The notes: generated by a model not told the origin, from the letters alone. A stretch of DNA of 64,000 bases from Rhizobium sp. Root1203 (GCF_001424945.1 NZ_LMCW01000002.1:79141-143140), one strand, 5' to 3'; numbered from the stretch's first letter, positions 27,040 through 36,545 are shown. Numbers and translations: made by a program.

Positions 27040-27552
27040 CTATTTCAGGCTCTGCAGCGCAGCCATGAACAACGGACTCGACGGGAAGGCCATGAAGCCG
27101 CCGATCGCGATCGCAATACCGTAGGGGATTTTCTTGGCAAGGAGAATGGAGCTGGGGATCGGCAGGCCAATCGCCAGAATTGTGTTCGCCTGCGCGCGTA
27201 TGATGAGAATGACCAAGGTGGCAGCGCCGCCGATGATGCCGACATAGGCGAGGAACTCGACAAGCGACTGATTGAAGCCGAACCAGAGCGATGCCGCGGT
27301 CAGCAGCTTTGCGTCGCCTCCGCCCATCGTGTTCGTGGCGAAAAGCGCGAAGCAGACGAAAAAGACCGCCAAGGCGCCGCCAAGATGGGCACCGATCTCG
27401 GGAAGTGGGAGGCCGACAAACGGCGCTAGGGCGAGGAAAGCAAGGATAAGGATGATCGATGTCCGGTTGGGAATCGTCATCGTGAACAGGTCGGAGAATG
27501 CCGCGACCGCAAGGCACAACGGAAAGATCACGAAGACGGCTGCTGCGATCAT
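27040..27552 (-). CDS. cpaA: Prepilin peptidase CpaA/TadV
   Basis: This 170-residue polytopic A24 aspartic peptidase removes the leader of Flp-type prepilins at the inner membrane. The two catalytic aspartates are D21 (FSDLFTMTIPN) and D80 in the GxGD-type motif MGGGDAKLL. It lacks the N-terminal methylase domain of type IV PilD, as expected for Tad systems. The start at 27552 follows the pilin gene and its terminator; a longer frame would run into that hairpin. Confidence 0.93.
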   Translation of the reverse strand: MIAAAVFVIFPLCLAVAAFSDLFTMTIPNRTSIILILAFLALAPFVGLPLPEIGAHLGGALAVFFVCFALFATNTMGGGDAKLLTAASLWFGFNQSLVEFLAYVGIIGGAATLVILIIRAQANTILAIGLPIPSSILLAKKIPYGIAIAIGGFMAFPSSPLFMAALQSLK

Positions 27553-27576
27553 TCTAGTCACCGATTTCAAAATGGC

Positions 27577-27607
27577 GAAAAGGCCCACTGCGTTAGCACG
27601 TGGGCCT
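27577..27607 (-). terminator. Terminator/attenuator between pilin and cpaA
   Basis: On the minus strand AGGCCCAC and GTGGGCCT form an 8-bp stem (27581-27588 with 27600-27607) followed by TTTT. It lies between the pilin stop and the cpaA start. A partial terminator here would give far more pilin message than assembly-gene message. Confidence 0.8.
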
Positions 27608-27658
27608 ATATTGCCGACCAAGTGCGATGTTGCGCCTGGTCATTGAATGTCAAACTTC

Positions 27659-27850
27659 TTAGTAACCGCTAGCGGTCGTATTAGCAGTGGTCATCTTGGT
27701 GCCGAGGGTGGTGAAGACGTTGTTTAGCTGGCTGCCGAGCGTGCTCGCGCCGGCGATCAGTGCTACGGAGATGAGCGCGGCGATCAGGCCGTATTCAATT
27801 GCGGTCGCGCCGGATTCGTCCTTGAGAAAACGGCTTACAAGCTTGGTCAT
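27659..27850 (-). CDS. pilA: Flp/Fap-type major pilin
   Basis: This 63-residue prepilin is the main subunit of the Tad pilus. The short leader ends at G14; the mature protein begins ATAIEYGLIAALISVALIAG with the obligatory Glu+5 and the Flp-type Tyr+6. The helical hydrophobic core is followed by a short polar tail rich in T and N. The start at 27850 has an ideal AGGAG. The gene stands first, with a terminator behind it. Confidence 0.96.
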   Translation of the reverse strand: MTKLVSRFLKDESGATAIEYGLIAALISVALIAGASTLGSQLNNVFTTLGTKMTTANTTASGY

Positions 27851-28238
27851 GATAACTCCTAACTCCAGTTGATGTTCAGCACGTCCGCCAACTGTTTGCC
27901 GTTGATCGGATTGCGCCAAACTAGCGAACCGCTCTTTCCATCAACTTAAAGAATTGGGTTACCGATCTGTAAACGCCATGAAGTGTCTGACGATGGTAAG
28001 TATCGGTTTTCGAAACATTGTAAAATTTTAAGTAATTTCCTCCGCCATATCGTAAAAGAGCGTCCCCGATGCTTGATGACAGGTGAAGAACGTTGCCTTG
28101 GGTCGAAAGGCCATCGATGTTGATGCTAATATATGGCGAAACGCCTATTCGTTGACGAATCGGCGTGTGATTAAATCTTCGTTCACCATTTTTTCTCATG
28201 CTGTCAGCAAGTTCCGTTGAGATCGTGAAAGAGAGCCA
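27851..28238. other. 388-bp AT-rich divergent control region between pilin and minor pilin genes
   Basis: No convincing gene is present; a 92-codon minus-strand frame here has no ribosome site and no recognisable domain. The region is clearly more AT-rich than its surroundings and separates the pilin gene from the divergent plus-strand group. It holds a hairpin at 28142-28165 and, at 28171-28185, TTAA-N7-TTCA, a one-mismatch version of the CtrA pattern. Confidence 0.5.
28142..28165. repeat. 24-nt interrupted palindrome
   Basis: CGCC (28142-28145) and ATTCGT (28147-28152) pair with ACGAAT (28155-28160) and GGCG (28162-28165), with one T/C mismatch between the two stem parts and a TG loop. It lies 74 bp upstream of the secretin-N-domain-like gene. 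It could be an operator or an RNA hairpin. Confidence 0.5.
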
Positions 28239-28649
28239 ATGTCCTCGAGCGGCAAAAGGATATTCCTAGCCGGCATTCTTGCCGCCCTGGGCATTTGCGA
28301 GTCCGCGTTTGCCCAGCAGCAGGACATGCTGCGAGTCTATATGGACCAGGCGCGTGTGTTGAAGCTCGACCGGCCGGTGAGCAAGGTCATCGTCGGCAAT
28401 GCCAAGGTTGCGGATGCGACTGTCGCCGACGCCAAGACGATCGTGCTGACCGGCCGAAGCTTCGGCAGCACCAATCTTGTGCTGCTGGATGCCGACGGCA
28501 ACGCCATCCTTGACCAGAGTATTCTCGTCTCGATCGACGAGGCTAACACCGTCCGGGTGTTTCGCCAGACCGAGCGCACCGTGCTGTCCTGCACCCCCAA
28601 CTGCGAGCAGCATAGCGATACCGCGGCCGCGGCCGCCACCGCCCCCTGA
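28239..28649 (+). CDS. Stand-alone pilus-assembly N-terminal domain protein
   Basis: This 136-residue secreted protein has a signal peptide ending near AFA-QQQ (residue 25). The single domain resembles the N-terminal region of the CpaC secretin (ARVLKLDRPVSKVIVGNAKVAD, TIVLTGRSFGSTNLVLLDADGN) but has no BON or secretin domain. The C-terminus holds two cysteines (CTPNC) and an alanine-rich tail. It leads the divergent group with two pseudopilins, so a periplasmic role at the pilus apparatus is likely; the exact function is unknown. Confidence 0.85.
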   Translation: MSSSGKRIFLAGILAALGICESAFAQQQDMLRVYMDQARVLKLDRPVSKVIVGNAKVADATVADAKTIVLTGRSFGSTNLVLLDADGNAILDQSILVSIDEANTVRVFRQTERTVLSCTPNCEQHSDTAAAAATAP

Positions 28650-28752
28650 AACGCTCGGCGAATCGTCTTCGTTAAACTCTTGATCCGGCATGAAACGGAA
28701 TATCAACGATCGCGGATTACAAGTGCGTAATCGAAGCTGTGTCGGATAGGCC

Positions 28753-29367
28753 ATGATGGAACCGGATCAAGCAGCGGAAATGGTCGATCAGCGTCGCACG
28801 TGGCGTCGGCCGCTTGCCGCTTTCGCACGTTCGCGTGACGGAACAGCCGCAATTGAGTTTGCGCTGCTTGCGATTCCCTATTTCATGGTGGTCTTCGCCA
28901 TCATCGAGACATTCGTCGCCTTTGCCGGCGAACAACTTGTGTCCAACGCCGTGGACACGATGAGCCGCAAGATACGAACGGGCCAGATTACGCTGGCGAA
29001 TACCAATCGCACGGCGTTTCGCACGGCATTCTGCAGCGAAATATCCATTCTGATCCGATGCTCCTCGACAGAAGCCGCAACGCCCAGCAAGCTCTACGTC
29101 GATGTTCAGAAATTCGCGACGTTCGCGGCCATTCCGACCACCATTCCCAGGGTTTCGACAGCGGCCGATGCCGATATCAAAACGTCGGTTTTCCAGTATG
29201 CGCCGGGTGGCGCCGGCACGATCAACATGGTGCGCGCCTATTATCGCTGGCAAGTCATCACGGATCTCATCCGCCCCTACATCACCAATGTCAAACCGGC
29301 TGACGGCTCCGCCGCTTATTTCCTGATTGTTGCGACAACGGCGTTCCAGAACGAGCAGTATCCGTGA
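28753..29367 (+). CDS. TadE/TadF-like minor pseudopilin
   Basis: This 204-residue protein has a short basic leader, a prepilin-like site in DGTAAIEFALLAIPYFMVVF (about 36-55) with the Glu+5 context, one hydrophobic helix and a periplasmic domain. TadE and TadF are minor pseudopilins processed by the prepilin peptidase and needed for pilus formation. An ATG 3 bp downstream is an equal start. The next gene begins at the last base of this stop codon (TGATG). Confidence 0.85.
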   Translation: MMEPDQAAEMVDQRRTWRRPLAAFARSRDGTAAIEFALLAIPYFMVVFAIIETFVAFAGEQLVSNAVDTMSRKIRTGQITLANTNRTAFRTAFCSEISILIRCSSTEAATPSKLYVDVQKFATFAAIPTTIPRVSTAADADIKTSVFQYAPGGAGTINMVRAYYRWQVITDLIRPYITNVKPADGSAAYFLIVATTAFQNEQYP

Positions 29368-29942
29368 TGGCGCTACGCGACATGCTCGAAAGACTGGAGA
29401 CACTGTGCCGTCGCTTCATGGGTGACAGGGAAGGCGTTGGCGCAATCGAGTTTGCGATCCTCTTTCCGATCCTCGTGATGCTGTACGTCGGTGCCTTCGA
29501 GATCACCATCGGCCTCAGTATCAGCAAGCGCGCGGCCCGCTCGTCCGCCGCGATCGCCGATATTGTGACGCAGCAGCAGACTGTGACCAAAGCCTGGCTC
29601 AATGACATGCCGTCCGTAGCAGCCGCCATCTTCGCGCCCTATGGAACGACCGACTTGACGGTCAAGATAACAGGCATTGCCATCGATGGATCGGCAAACC
29701 CGACCGTAAAATGGTCGTGGCAACAGGGAAAGCCGGCGCCCTACATAGCCAATTCTGCGGTCACAGTCTCTCCCGATTTGAAGAAGGCCAATTCATTCCT
29801 CGTTCGGACGGAGCTGAGCGTGCCTTACAAGCTGTTTCTCTTTGCACCCAATCTGATGCCGAACCAGCGCACGCTGACGATCAGCCGCACCTATTTCTAT
29901 CGCCAGCGTCAGGGCGACAACGTTCTTTGCAGCGATTGCTGA
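29367..29942 (+). CDS. tadE: TadE-like minor pseudopilin
   Basis: This 191-residue TadE-family protein has a prepilin-like processing site GVGAIEFAILFPILVMLYVGAFEI and one membrane helix followed by a periplasmic domain. The start shares one base with the previous stop (TGATG); an in-frame GTG at 29364 is the other option. With its neighbour it supplies the minor pilins. No TadG-type (von Willebrand) protein is seen in the window. Confidence 0.87.
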   Translation: MALRDMLERLETLCRRFMGDREGVGAIEFAILFPILVMLYVGAFEITIGLSISKRAARSSAAIADIVTQQQTVTKAWLNDMPSVAAAIFAPYGTTDLTVKITGIAIDGSANPTVKWSWQQGKPAPYIANSAVTVSPDLKKANSFLVRTELSVPYKLFLFAPNLMPNQRTLTISRTYFYRQRQGDNVLCSDC

Positions 29943-29987
29943 CATCAGGCCCGCCGATCGCGATATTTGCCAATCGGCCTTGCTCGT

Positions 29988-29993
29988 TATAAT
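29988..29993 (+). promoter_or_regulatory. Candidate -10 element for the deoB-add operon
   Basis: A perfect TATAAT lies 51 bp ahead of the deoB start, in the 102-bp gap after the tadE-like gene. No strong -35 is seen at standard spacing, so an activator or a weak promoter is possible. Confidence 0.35.
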
Positions 29994-30044
29994 CCTTGGA
30001 TCTTGACGGTCTGCGAGGCAGGCCTCGCTTCTCTCAGGTGCAAC

Positions 30045-31265
30045 ATGCCGCGTGCGTTTCTTTTCGTTCTGGATTCCTTTGGCGTCGGCGGCGCGCCGGA
30101 TGCCGCGACCTATGGAGACGAAGGCGCGGATACGCTCGGGCACATCGCCGAATTCTGCGCTGCCGGCGCTGCCGACCGAGACGGATTGCGTTCCGGACCC
30201 CTGCAGCTGCCGAATTTGTCTGCGCTTGGGCTTCTGCACCTCGCAAAGGCCGCGTCCGGCCGGTTTCCCCAGGGGATGCCGGTCCCGGAAAAGCTCTATG
30301 CGATATTCGGATCGGCAAGCGAGGTGTCGCGCGGCAAGGACACACCGTCTGGTCACTGGGAGATAGCAGGGACACCCGTGACGTTCGATTGGGGGTATTT
30401 CCCGACCGAGGGCGACGCATTCCCGTCCGACCTTGTCGAATCGCTATGCGCTGCGGCAGATGTGCCCGGTATACTCGGCAATTGTCACGCCTCCGGCACG
30501 GACATAATCGCCCGCCACGGCGCGGAGCATATTCGGACAGGAAAACCGATCTGCTACACGTCGTCCGACTCGGTCTTCCAGGTTGCCGCGCACGAGACCC
30601 ACTTCGGCCTCGACAGGCTGATGACATTCTGCAGGATCGCACGCGCCCTGCTCGATCCGTTGAACATCGGCCGTGTGATCGCGCGCCCGTTTGTCGGCGA
30701 AACGCCCTCGAGGTTCGAGCGCACCGGAAATCGCCGCGATTTCTCCGTTCCTCCGCCCGAGCCCACGCTGCTCGATCGCCTGGTGAAGGAGGGCCGCTCG
30801 GTCCACGCCGTGGGCAAGATCGGCGATATCTTTGCGCACCAGGGTGTATCGCGCGTCATCAAGGCGAACGGCAATCAGGCGCTGATGGATGCCACCCTGC
30901 AGGCCATGGATACTGCCGAAGACGGCGATCTGGTTTTCACCAATTTCGTTGATTTCGATATGGTCTATGGACACCGCCGCGATGTGCCGGGCTATGCGGC
31001 GGCACTCGAGGCTTTCGATGCACGCCTGCCCGAAGTCGGCGGCAAGCTGAAACCCGGCGATCTCGTTATCCTGACGGCCGATCACGGCTGCGATCCGACA
31101 TGGCGCGGTACCGATCATACCCGCGAGCGTGTTCCGATCATCGCGTACGGCCCTGGCCTCGGCTCGCGTGACATCGGGATCCGCCGTACCTATGCCGATA
31201 TCGGCGAAACGATTGCGCGGCACCTGCGTATTCCCACGGGGCCGAATGGGAGAAGCTTTTTATGA
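30045..31265 (+). CDS. deoB: Phosphopentomutase
   Basis: DeoB interconverts (deoxy)ribose-1-phosphate and (deoxy)ribose-5-phosphate, linking nucleoside phosphorolysis to central metabolism. The 406 residues match the usual length. Metal-binding motifs of the alkaline-phosphatase superfamily are present: [13 protein letters not shown] at the N-terminus, with [10 protein letters not shown] and [11 protein letters not shown] near the end; [10 protein letters not shown] is also typical. The gene overlaps add by 4 bp (ATGA), so the two are translationally coupled. Confidence 0.96.
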   Translation: MPRAFLFVLDSFGVGGAPDAATYGDEGADTLGHIAEFCAAGAADRDGLRSGPLQLPNLSALGLLHLAKAASGRFPQGMPVPEKLYAIFGSASEVSRGKDTPSGHWEIAGTPVTFDWGYFPTEGDAFPSDLVESLCAAADVPGILGNCHASGTDIIARHGAEHIRTGKPICYTSSDSVFQVAAHETHFGLDRLMTFCRIARALLDPLNIGRVIARPFVGETPSRFERTGNRRDFSVPPPEPTLLDRLVKEGRSVHAVGKIGDIFAHQGVSRVIKANGNQALMDATLQAMDTAEDGDLVFTNFVDFDMVYGHRRDVPGYAAALEAFDARLPEVGGKLKPGDLVILTADHGCDPTWRGTDHTRERVPIIAYGPGLGSRDIGIRRTYADIGETIARHLRIPTGPNGRSFL

Positions 31266-32230
31266 CGGCGCATTTGAAGAAGGTGGAGCTGCACTGCCAC
31301 CTGGAAGGTGCAGCATCGCCGGCGCTCACCTTGGCGCAGGCCCGCAAGTACAACATCGACATCGGCGCCTACCTCAGGGACGGCGTCTATGTCTGGCATG
31401 ATTTTGCAAGCTTCCTGCAATGCTACGACAAGATTTCCGAGGTCTACAAGACCGAGGAAGACTATGCGCTCCTGACGGAAACATATCTCGATGAACTCGC
31501 CGGTATCGGGACCATATACAGCGAGCTTATCGTCTCGCCGGACCATGGAAAGCGCATCGGCCTGGGCGCGGACGCGTATATATCGGGTGTCTGCGAAGGC
31601 ATTCGCCGCGCCAAGGCGGCCAGCGGGATCGAAGCGCGGCTGATCGTCACCGGGGAGCGCCATTTTGGTCCGGAAAGCGTGATCGGCGCAGCGGAGTATG
31701 CAGCGAAGGCACAGAACCCGCTTATTACAGGCTTCAACCTTGCCGGCGAGGAGCGGATGGGCCGCGTTGCCGATTACAGCAGGGCCTTTGATATTGCCCG
31801 TGATGCCGGCATGGGCCTCACCATTCATGCCGGTGAAGTCTGTGGCGCCTTCAGCGTCGCTGATGCCCTAGACGTCGTTCGCCCGGCACGCATTGGCCAT
31901 GGCGTCCGCGCCATCGAGGACGCCGACCTGGTGAGGCGCCTTGCCGACCAGGGGACCGTTCTGGAGGTCTGTCCCGGCTCCAACATTGCGCTGAACGTCT
32001 TTCCCGATTTCCCGTCCCATCCGCTGCGCCGTCTGAAGGAAGCGGGCGTGCGGGTGACCATCAGTTCGGACGATCCGCCGTTTTTTCATACCTCGCTCCA
32101 GCGCGAGTATGAGCTTGCAGCCGGCATCTTTGCTTTCAGCGATGCCGAGATCGACGAGATGACGCGCACCGGCATCGAGGCGGCGTTCGTCGACGAGACC
32201 ACGCGCCAGGCGCTTCTCGCTCGCATTTAG
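31262..32230 (+). CDS. add: Adenosine deaminase
   Basis: This 322-residue zinc-dependent deaminase converts (deoxy)adenosine to (deoxy)inosine. Zinc and substrate ligands are in place: HCHLEGA near residue 10, [14 protein letters not shown] and SSDDPPFF. The start overlaps the deoB stop. The product is substrate for the purine nucleoside phosphorylase encoded nearby on the other strand. Adenine deaminases of the same fold are an alternative, but the deoB context favours the nucleoside enzyme. Confidence 0.9.
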   Translation: MTAHLKKVELHCHLEGAASPALTLAQARKYNIDIGAYLRDGVYVWHDFASFLQCYDKISEVYKTEEDYALLTETYLDELAGIGTIYSELIVSPDHGKRIGLGADAYISGVCEGIRRAKAASGIEARLIVTGERHFGPESVIGAAEYAAKAQNPLITGFNLAGEERMGRVADYSRAFDIARDAGMGLTIHAGEVCGAFSVADALDVVRPARIGHGVRAIEDADLVRRLADQGTVLEVCPGSNIALNVFPDFPSHPLRRLKEAGVRVTISSDDPPFFHTSLQREYELAAGIFAFSDAEIDEMTRTGIEAAFVDETTRQALLARI

Positions 32231-32338
32231 GCGGCCGAGACTGGGGATCAGCATTGCAAATTGCCCTCTGCTCTTGCGGCGGAGGCGATTTCCATGAAAG
32301 AAACATCCGATAAGAACAGCTAAAGAAAGGGCTCGGCC

Positions 32339-32968
32339 ATGGACGGCGTTACGGTCATCGATCATCCGCTTGTGCAGCACAAACTCACCATCATGCGGCG
32401 CAAGGAGACATCGACCGGCAGCTTCCGCCGCCTGCTGCGCGAAATCTCCACGCTGCTCTGCTATGAGGTCACGCGCGATCTCGAGCTGACGATGGAAACG
32501 ATCGAGACGCCGATGCAGACGATGCAGTCGCCGATCCTCGAAGGCAAGAAGCTGGTATTCGCGTCGATCCTGCGTGCCGGCAACGGCCTGCTGGAAGGCA
32601 TGCTTGATCTGGTGCCGTCGGCACGCGTGTCCCATATCGGCGTCTATCGCGATCACGATACCCTGCAGCCGGTCGAATACTATTTCAAGGCACCGGAAGA
32701 TATCGCCGAACGTCTGATCATCGTCGTCGACCCGATGCTGGCGACCGGCAATTCGTCGATTGCCGCGATCGAGAAGCTCAAGGAGCGCGGGGCACACAAC
32801 ATTCGCTTCCTTTGCCTGCTGGCGGCGCCCGAGGGCATCAAAAACTTCCGCGAAGCCCATCCCGACGTCCCGGTTTTCACGGCCTCGATCGATAGCCATT
32901 TGAACGAAAAGGGCTACATCGTTCCCGGTCTCGGCGATGCAGGTGACCGCATGTACGGCACCAAATAA
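32339..32968 (+). CDS. upp: Uracil phosphoribosyltransferase
   Basis: This 209-residue enzyme makes UMP from uracil and PRPP. The PRPP loop is [11 protein letters not shown] and the uracil-binding end is [17 protein letters not shown], both canonical. It recovers uracil released by pyrimidine phosphorolysis. It lies 108 bp after add with its own AAAGGG ribosome site and is followed by a terminator. Confidence 0.97.
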   Translation: MDGVTVIDHPLVQHKLTIMRRKETSTGSFRRLLREISTLLCYEVTRDLELTMETIETPMQTMQSPILEGKKLVFASILRAGNGLLEGMLDLVPSARVSHIGVYRDHDTLQPVEYYFKAPEDIAERLIIVVDPMLATGNSSIAAIEKLKERGAHNIRFLCLLAAPEGIKNFREAHPDVPVFTASIDSHLNEKGYIVPGLGDAGDRMYGTK

Positions 32969-32983
32969 TTCCGACTTTATCAA

Positions 32984-33025
32984 CAGGCAAATGGCCCGGA
33001 ACGCTATCCCGGGCCTGTTTGCCTG
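32984..33025 (+). terminator. Terminator after upp
   Basis: A long stem is formed by CAGGCAAA (32984-32991) with TTTGCCTG (33018-33025) and GGCCCGG (32993-32999) with CCGGGCC (33009-33015). The T-run is short, but the hairpin directly follows upp and precedes an independent gene. Confidence 0.7.
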
Positions 33026-33118
33026 CCTGTATTAGCAACTTGTCAGCAATTTTCGTGTAGCTGCTAGAGACATGGCCTCGCATGATGCGAGGTTTATACA
33101 GGAAGGATTTCTGTTTCC

Positions 33119-33652
33119 ATGCTCGTGCGTACCGTCATATTCGCAAGCATCGCCGCGGTGTTTGCCACACAGGTCCCATCCTTCCTGGCAACCGACCGCA
33201 CCCGGCCCGAGAGTGCCGTTTCCGCCAATTTTGTTTCTGGTTCGATAGACCCTGCGCAAGCGCCCGGCGCGGGTGCCGCCAGCGGGACAATGCGCCTTCG
33301 CGCAGATGCCCAGGGACACTACACAGGCGACTTCAAGATCAACGGCAAGACAGTGCAGGGCATGATCGATACCGGCGCGACCTATGTGGCGTTGAACGAA
33401 AACCTGGCAAGGCGGCTCGGCTTTAGCGCCAATCAGCTTGATTTTCGCTATGCTGTGAACACGGCGAACGGCCAGACCAAGGCGGCGCATGTGACGCTGG
33501 ATCGCGTCGAGATCGGAGGCATTCGCGTGCGCAATGTGGAAGCCTTCGTTCTGAAGGACGACGCTCTTTCCTCGACGCTCGTCGGCATGAGCTTCCTGCA
33601 GAAGCTCGCCTCCTATTCGGTCGCCGACGGATCCCTCAGCCTGAAGCAGTGA
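33119..33652 (+). CDS. TIGR02281-type clan AA aspartic protease
   Basis: This 177-residue retropepsin-like protein has an N-terminal signal or anchor (about 1-22), then a domain with the catalytic D84 in MIDTGATYVALN and a hydrophobic flap-end segment LVGMSFLQKLASYSV. Such proteins are expected to act as periplasmic dimers; their substrates are largely unknown. The gene converges on deoA, with only 4 bp between the stops. It has no obvious link to nucleoside metabolism. Confidence 0.85.
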   Translation: MLVRTVIFASIAAVFATQVPSFLATDRTRPESAVSANFVSGSIDPAQAPGAGAASGTMRLRADAQGHYTGDFKINGKTVQGMIDTGATYVALNENLARRLGFSANQLDFRYAVNTANGQTKAAHVTLDRVEIGGIRVRNVEAFVLKDDALSSTLVGMSFLQKLASYSVADGSLSLKQ

Positions 33653-33656
33653 GCAT

Positions 33657-34964
33657 TCAGAGCCGGGCGGAAATCACCGCCGGCAGCAAAGGTTCACTAT
33701 CCCCAATCAGATAGGCATCGGCGAGCGCCGATGCTGCAGCCTCGGCCGCCGTTTCGTCGGCGGCGTGTACTGTCCCTATCGGGTCACCTCTGTTGACATA
33801 GGTGCCGAGCGGCAGAAGATCGGCGAAGCCGACACGGTGATCGATCCTGTCGCTTGGATGGCGGCGCCCGCCGCCGAGGTCTATGACGCCAATGCCGATT
33901 TCGCGGGCATCGCAGGCGCGGAGCCAGCCGGATTGCGATGCCAGAACGGGCCGGATGTGCGGCGCTCTCACCAGATAGGCGTCCGGCCGCTCCAGCAGGT
34001 CGGACGGTCCGCCGAGCATATGCACCATGCGGGCGAAGACGTCTGCGGCCTTGCCAGAGGACAACGCCTCGGCGGCCCTGTCCTTGCCCTCGTCAGGCGA
34101 GGCAACGATGCCGGAACTCGCCAGCATTTCGGCGGCAAAGGCAAGCACGACCGTCTCCAGCCGCGTCCCTTTCTTTCGCCCTGCCAGAAAATCGAGGCAG
34201 TTCCTGATCTCGACCACATTGCCGGCGGCGTCTGCCAGCGGCTGGTTCATGTCGGTAATCAGCGCCGATGTCTTGACGCCTGCGCCGTTGGCCACGTCGA
34301 CAAGCGATCGTGCCAGGGCCTCGGCGCCGCTTCGCTCGGACATGAAGGCACCGTTGCCGACCTTGACGTCGAGCACCAGCGTCTGAAGACCGGCCGCAAG
34401 CTTCTTCGAAAGGATGGATGCGGTGATCAGCGGAATGGAATCGACCGTTGCCGTCACATCGCGCACTGCATAGAGCTTGCCGTCGGCGGGGGCCAGCGCG
34501 CCCGTCTGGCCGATGATGGCGCAGCCCACTTCCCTGACCGTCTTGCGAAACAGCGTCGCGTCAGGCGTGATTGCGTAGCCGGGAATGGATTCCAGCTTGT
34601 CCAGCGTACCGCCCGTATGTCCAAGGCCGCGTCCGGAGATCATCGGCACGGCAAGGCCACAGGCAACGGCGATCGGGGCGAGCATCAGAGAGACGTTGTC
34701 GCCAACACCGCCGGTCGAGTGCTTGTCGGCTATCGGCCGGTCGATATCGGCCCAGCCCAGGATATCGCCCGAGCGTGCCATCGCCGATGTGAGGGCGACA
34801 GTCTCGTCGCGCGTCATTCCCTTGAACCAGACCGCCATGGCGAAGGCACCGATCTGGCCCTCGGAGAGCCTGCCGGCGGCAAGGGAAGATATGAAGGCTT
34901 GGATATCGTCCGCGGAAAGCGTTTCTCCATCCCGCTTCCGGCGGATGATTTCCTGCGGGATCAT
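33657..34964 (-). CDS. deoA: Thymidine phosphorylase
   Basis: This 435-residue enzyme splits thymidine and deoxyuridine to base and deoxyribose-1-phosphate. The family signature SGRGLGHTGGTLDKLESIPG is intact, as is the phosphate site KHSTGGVGDN. The C-terminal alpha/beta domain contains VGFADLLPLG. The ATG at 34964 sits next to the deoC stop; the longer frame upstream lies inside deoC. It is the last gene of the cdd-pnp-deoC-deoA run. Confidence 0.96.
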   Translation of the reverse strand: MIPQEIIRRKRDGETLSADDIQAFISSLAAGRLSEGQIGAFAMAVWFKGMTRDETVALTSAMARSGDILGWADIDRPIADKHSTGGVGDNVSLMLAPIAVACGLAVPMISGRGLGHTGGTLDKLESIPGYAITPDATLFRKTVREVGCAIIGQTGALAPADGKLYAVRDVTATVDSIPLITASILSKKLAAGLQTLVLDVKVGNGAFMSERSGAEALARSLVDVANGAGVKTSALITDMNQPLADAAGNVVEIRNCLDFLAGRKKGTRLETVVLAFAAEMLASSGIVASPDEGKDRAAEALSSGKAADVFARMVHMLGGPSDLLERPDAYLVRAPHIRPVLASQSGWLRACDAREIGIGVIDLGGGRRHPSDRIDHRVGFADLLPLGTYVNRGDPIGTVHAADETAAEAAASALADAYLIGDSEPLLPAVISARL

Positions 34965-34965
34965 C

Positions 34966-35742
34966 CTAGTAGCTCGTGGCTGCCGCGGGCGCCGACGGCG
35001 TACCGCCGAGAACCGCCAGAATATCGTCGAGCACGCCCGAGGCGCCGAAACGGAAGGTCGACGGCATCGGCCAGTCCGGCGCCATGATCGTTTCGGCAAG
35101 GCTCAGATAGAGCGTGGCGTCGGCGACCGATCCGATCCCGCCGGCCGGTTTGAAGCCAACCTTTCTGCCGCTGTGTCGGATCGCGCGCAGCATGATGTCG
35201 GCGGCCTCCAGCGTCGCATTGACAGCGACCTTGCCTGTTGAGGTCTTGATAAAATCCGCTCCGGCCTCGATTGCGAGCTCCGAGGCACGGCGGATAAGTG
35301 CCGCGTCCTTGATCTCGCCGGTTTCCAGAATAACCTTGAGGAGCACAGTCCCCTTGCATTCGGCGCGCACCGCCGCGACCATGTCGGTCACAGCCTTGCC
35401 GCTTCCCGCCATGAACTTGCGGTAGGGAATGACGAGATCGATTTCGTCGGCGCCGTCGGCAATCGCCTCGCGGGTTTCCGCCGCAACGTCCGCGACCTCC
35501 ATGTCGCCGGACGGGAAGTTGACGACGGTGGCAATACGCACGGGGTGCCCGCTGCCGAGGACGGCGCGGGCATGTGCGACGAAGCGCGGCCAGATGCAGA
35601 TGGCGGCCGTATTGCCGTAGGGCGTCTGCGCGCGGGCGCACAAGCTCTCGATTTGTGCCTCGGTGCAGTCGTCCTTGAGGTTGGTGAGATCAAGGAGTGA
35701 CAGCGCGACCGCCGCGGTCTCCTTGAGAGAGTGATTGGTCAT
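34966..35742 (-). CDS. deoC: Deoxyribose-phosphate aldolase
   Basis: This 258-residue class-I aldolase cleaves deoxyribose-5-phosphate to acetaldehyde and glyceraldehyde-3-phosphate. The Schiff-base lysine lies in FIKTSTG, and KVILETG and GFKPAGGI supply the remaining active-site residues. The start overlaps the stop of the phosphorylase gene as ATGA. It completes deoxyribose catabolism together with deoB. Confidence 0.96.
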   Translation of the reverse strand: MTNHSLKETAAVALSLLDLTNLKDDCTEAQIESLCARAQTPYGNTAAICIWPRFVAHARAVLGSGHPVRIATVVNFPSGDMEVADVAAETREAIADGADEIDLVIPYRKFMAGSGKAVTDMVAAVRAECKGTVLLKVILETGEIKDAALIRRASELAIEAGADFIKTSTGKVAVNATLEAADIMLRAIRHSGRKVGFKPAGGIGSVADATLYLSLAETIMAPDWPMPSTFRFGASGVLDDILAVLGGTPSAPAAATSY

Positions 35743-36545
35743 TGTCTGTTTCCTCCGGCCGCGATCATCTCTTTCAAGACGGCGGCGAGACGGGCGCCGC
35801 CGATGGGCGCCATGTCCTTGGTTTCCTCGTGGCTCAGCTCTGCGCCGGTCATTCCGGCCCCATAGTTGGTGATAACCGAGGCCGCTGCAACCCTGAGGCC
35901 GAGCATTCGCGCGATGATGACCTCGGGCACTGTCGACATGCCGACGGCATCCGCGCCGAGAATGCGCGCCATGCGGATTTCGGCGGGCGTCTCGAAGCTC
36001 GGACCCGAGAACCACATGTAGACGCCCTGCGAAAGCGGAACCTCGACCCTTTCGGCTGCCGCGCGCATGTCCTCCGCCAAAGCTGCATCGTAGGCATTCG
36101 TAAGGCCGACGAAGCGGCGATCGCTTTCCTCGCCGATCAGCGGGTTCATGCCGGAATAGTTGATATGGTCCGCGATCTGCATCACCGACCCCGGGGCGAG
36201 ATCCTCGCGCAGGGAGCCTGCCGAATTGGTGAGAATCAGTGCTTCCACCCCCAGGCCCTTCAGCACCTCGATCGGCAGGCGCATCGCGCTCGCGTCGCCT
36301 TTTTCGTAGAAATGGACGCGGCCGGACAGCATGATGACGGGGACATCGCCAAGGCGACCGGCAACGACTTCGCCCGCATGGCCCGACACCGCGCTCACGG
36401 GAAAGCCCGGCAGATCGCGGTAGGCAATCCGAACAGGATCGGTCAGCTGGCTGACGAGGGAGCCGAGCCCGGAACCGAGGACGATGCCGTAGCGCGGCGC
36501 AAGCCCGCCGAGTTTGCCGGCAAGCAGATCGAGAGCGGCTTTCAT
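35739..36545 (-). CDS. Purine nucleoside phosphorylase (PNP, trimeric type)
   Basis: This 268-residue PNP/MTAP-family enzyme converts inosine, guanosine and deoxy forms to base and (deoxy)ribose-1-phosphate. Motifs are IVLGSGLGSL, SGHAGEVVAG, LTNSAGSL, YMWFSGPSFETPAEIRM and VITNYGAGM, where the Asn fits 6-oxopurine specificity. It overlaps both cdd upstream and deoC downstream by ATGA. It would act on the inosine made by add. Confidence 0.94.
   Translation of the reverse strand: MKAALDLLAGKLGGLAPRYGIVLGSGLGSLVSQLTDPVRIAYRDLPGFPVSAVSGHAGEVVAGRLGDVPVIMLSGRVHFYEKGDASAMRLPIEVLKGLGVEALILTNSAGSLREDLAPGSVMQIADHINYSGMNPLIGEESDRRFVGLTNAYDAALAEDMRAAAERVEVPLSQGVYMWFSGPSFETPAEIRMARILGADAVGMSTVPEVIIARMLGLRVAAASVITNYGAGMTGAELSHEETKDMAPIGGARLAAVLKEMIAAGGNRQ

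Noticed and set aside
27921..28199. 92-codon minus-strand frame upstream of the pilin gene
   Set aside because: No ribosome site, AT-rich control-region composition, no domain; more likely non-coding.
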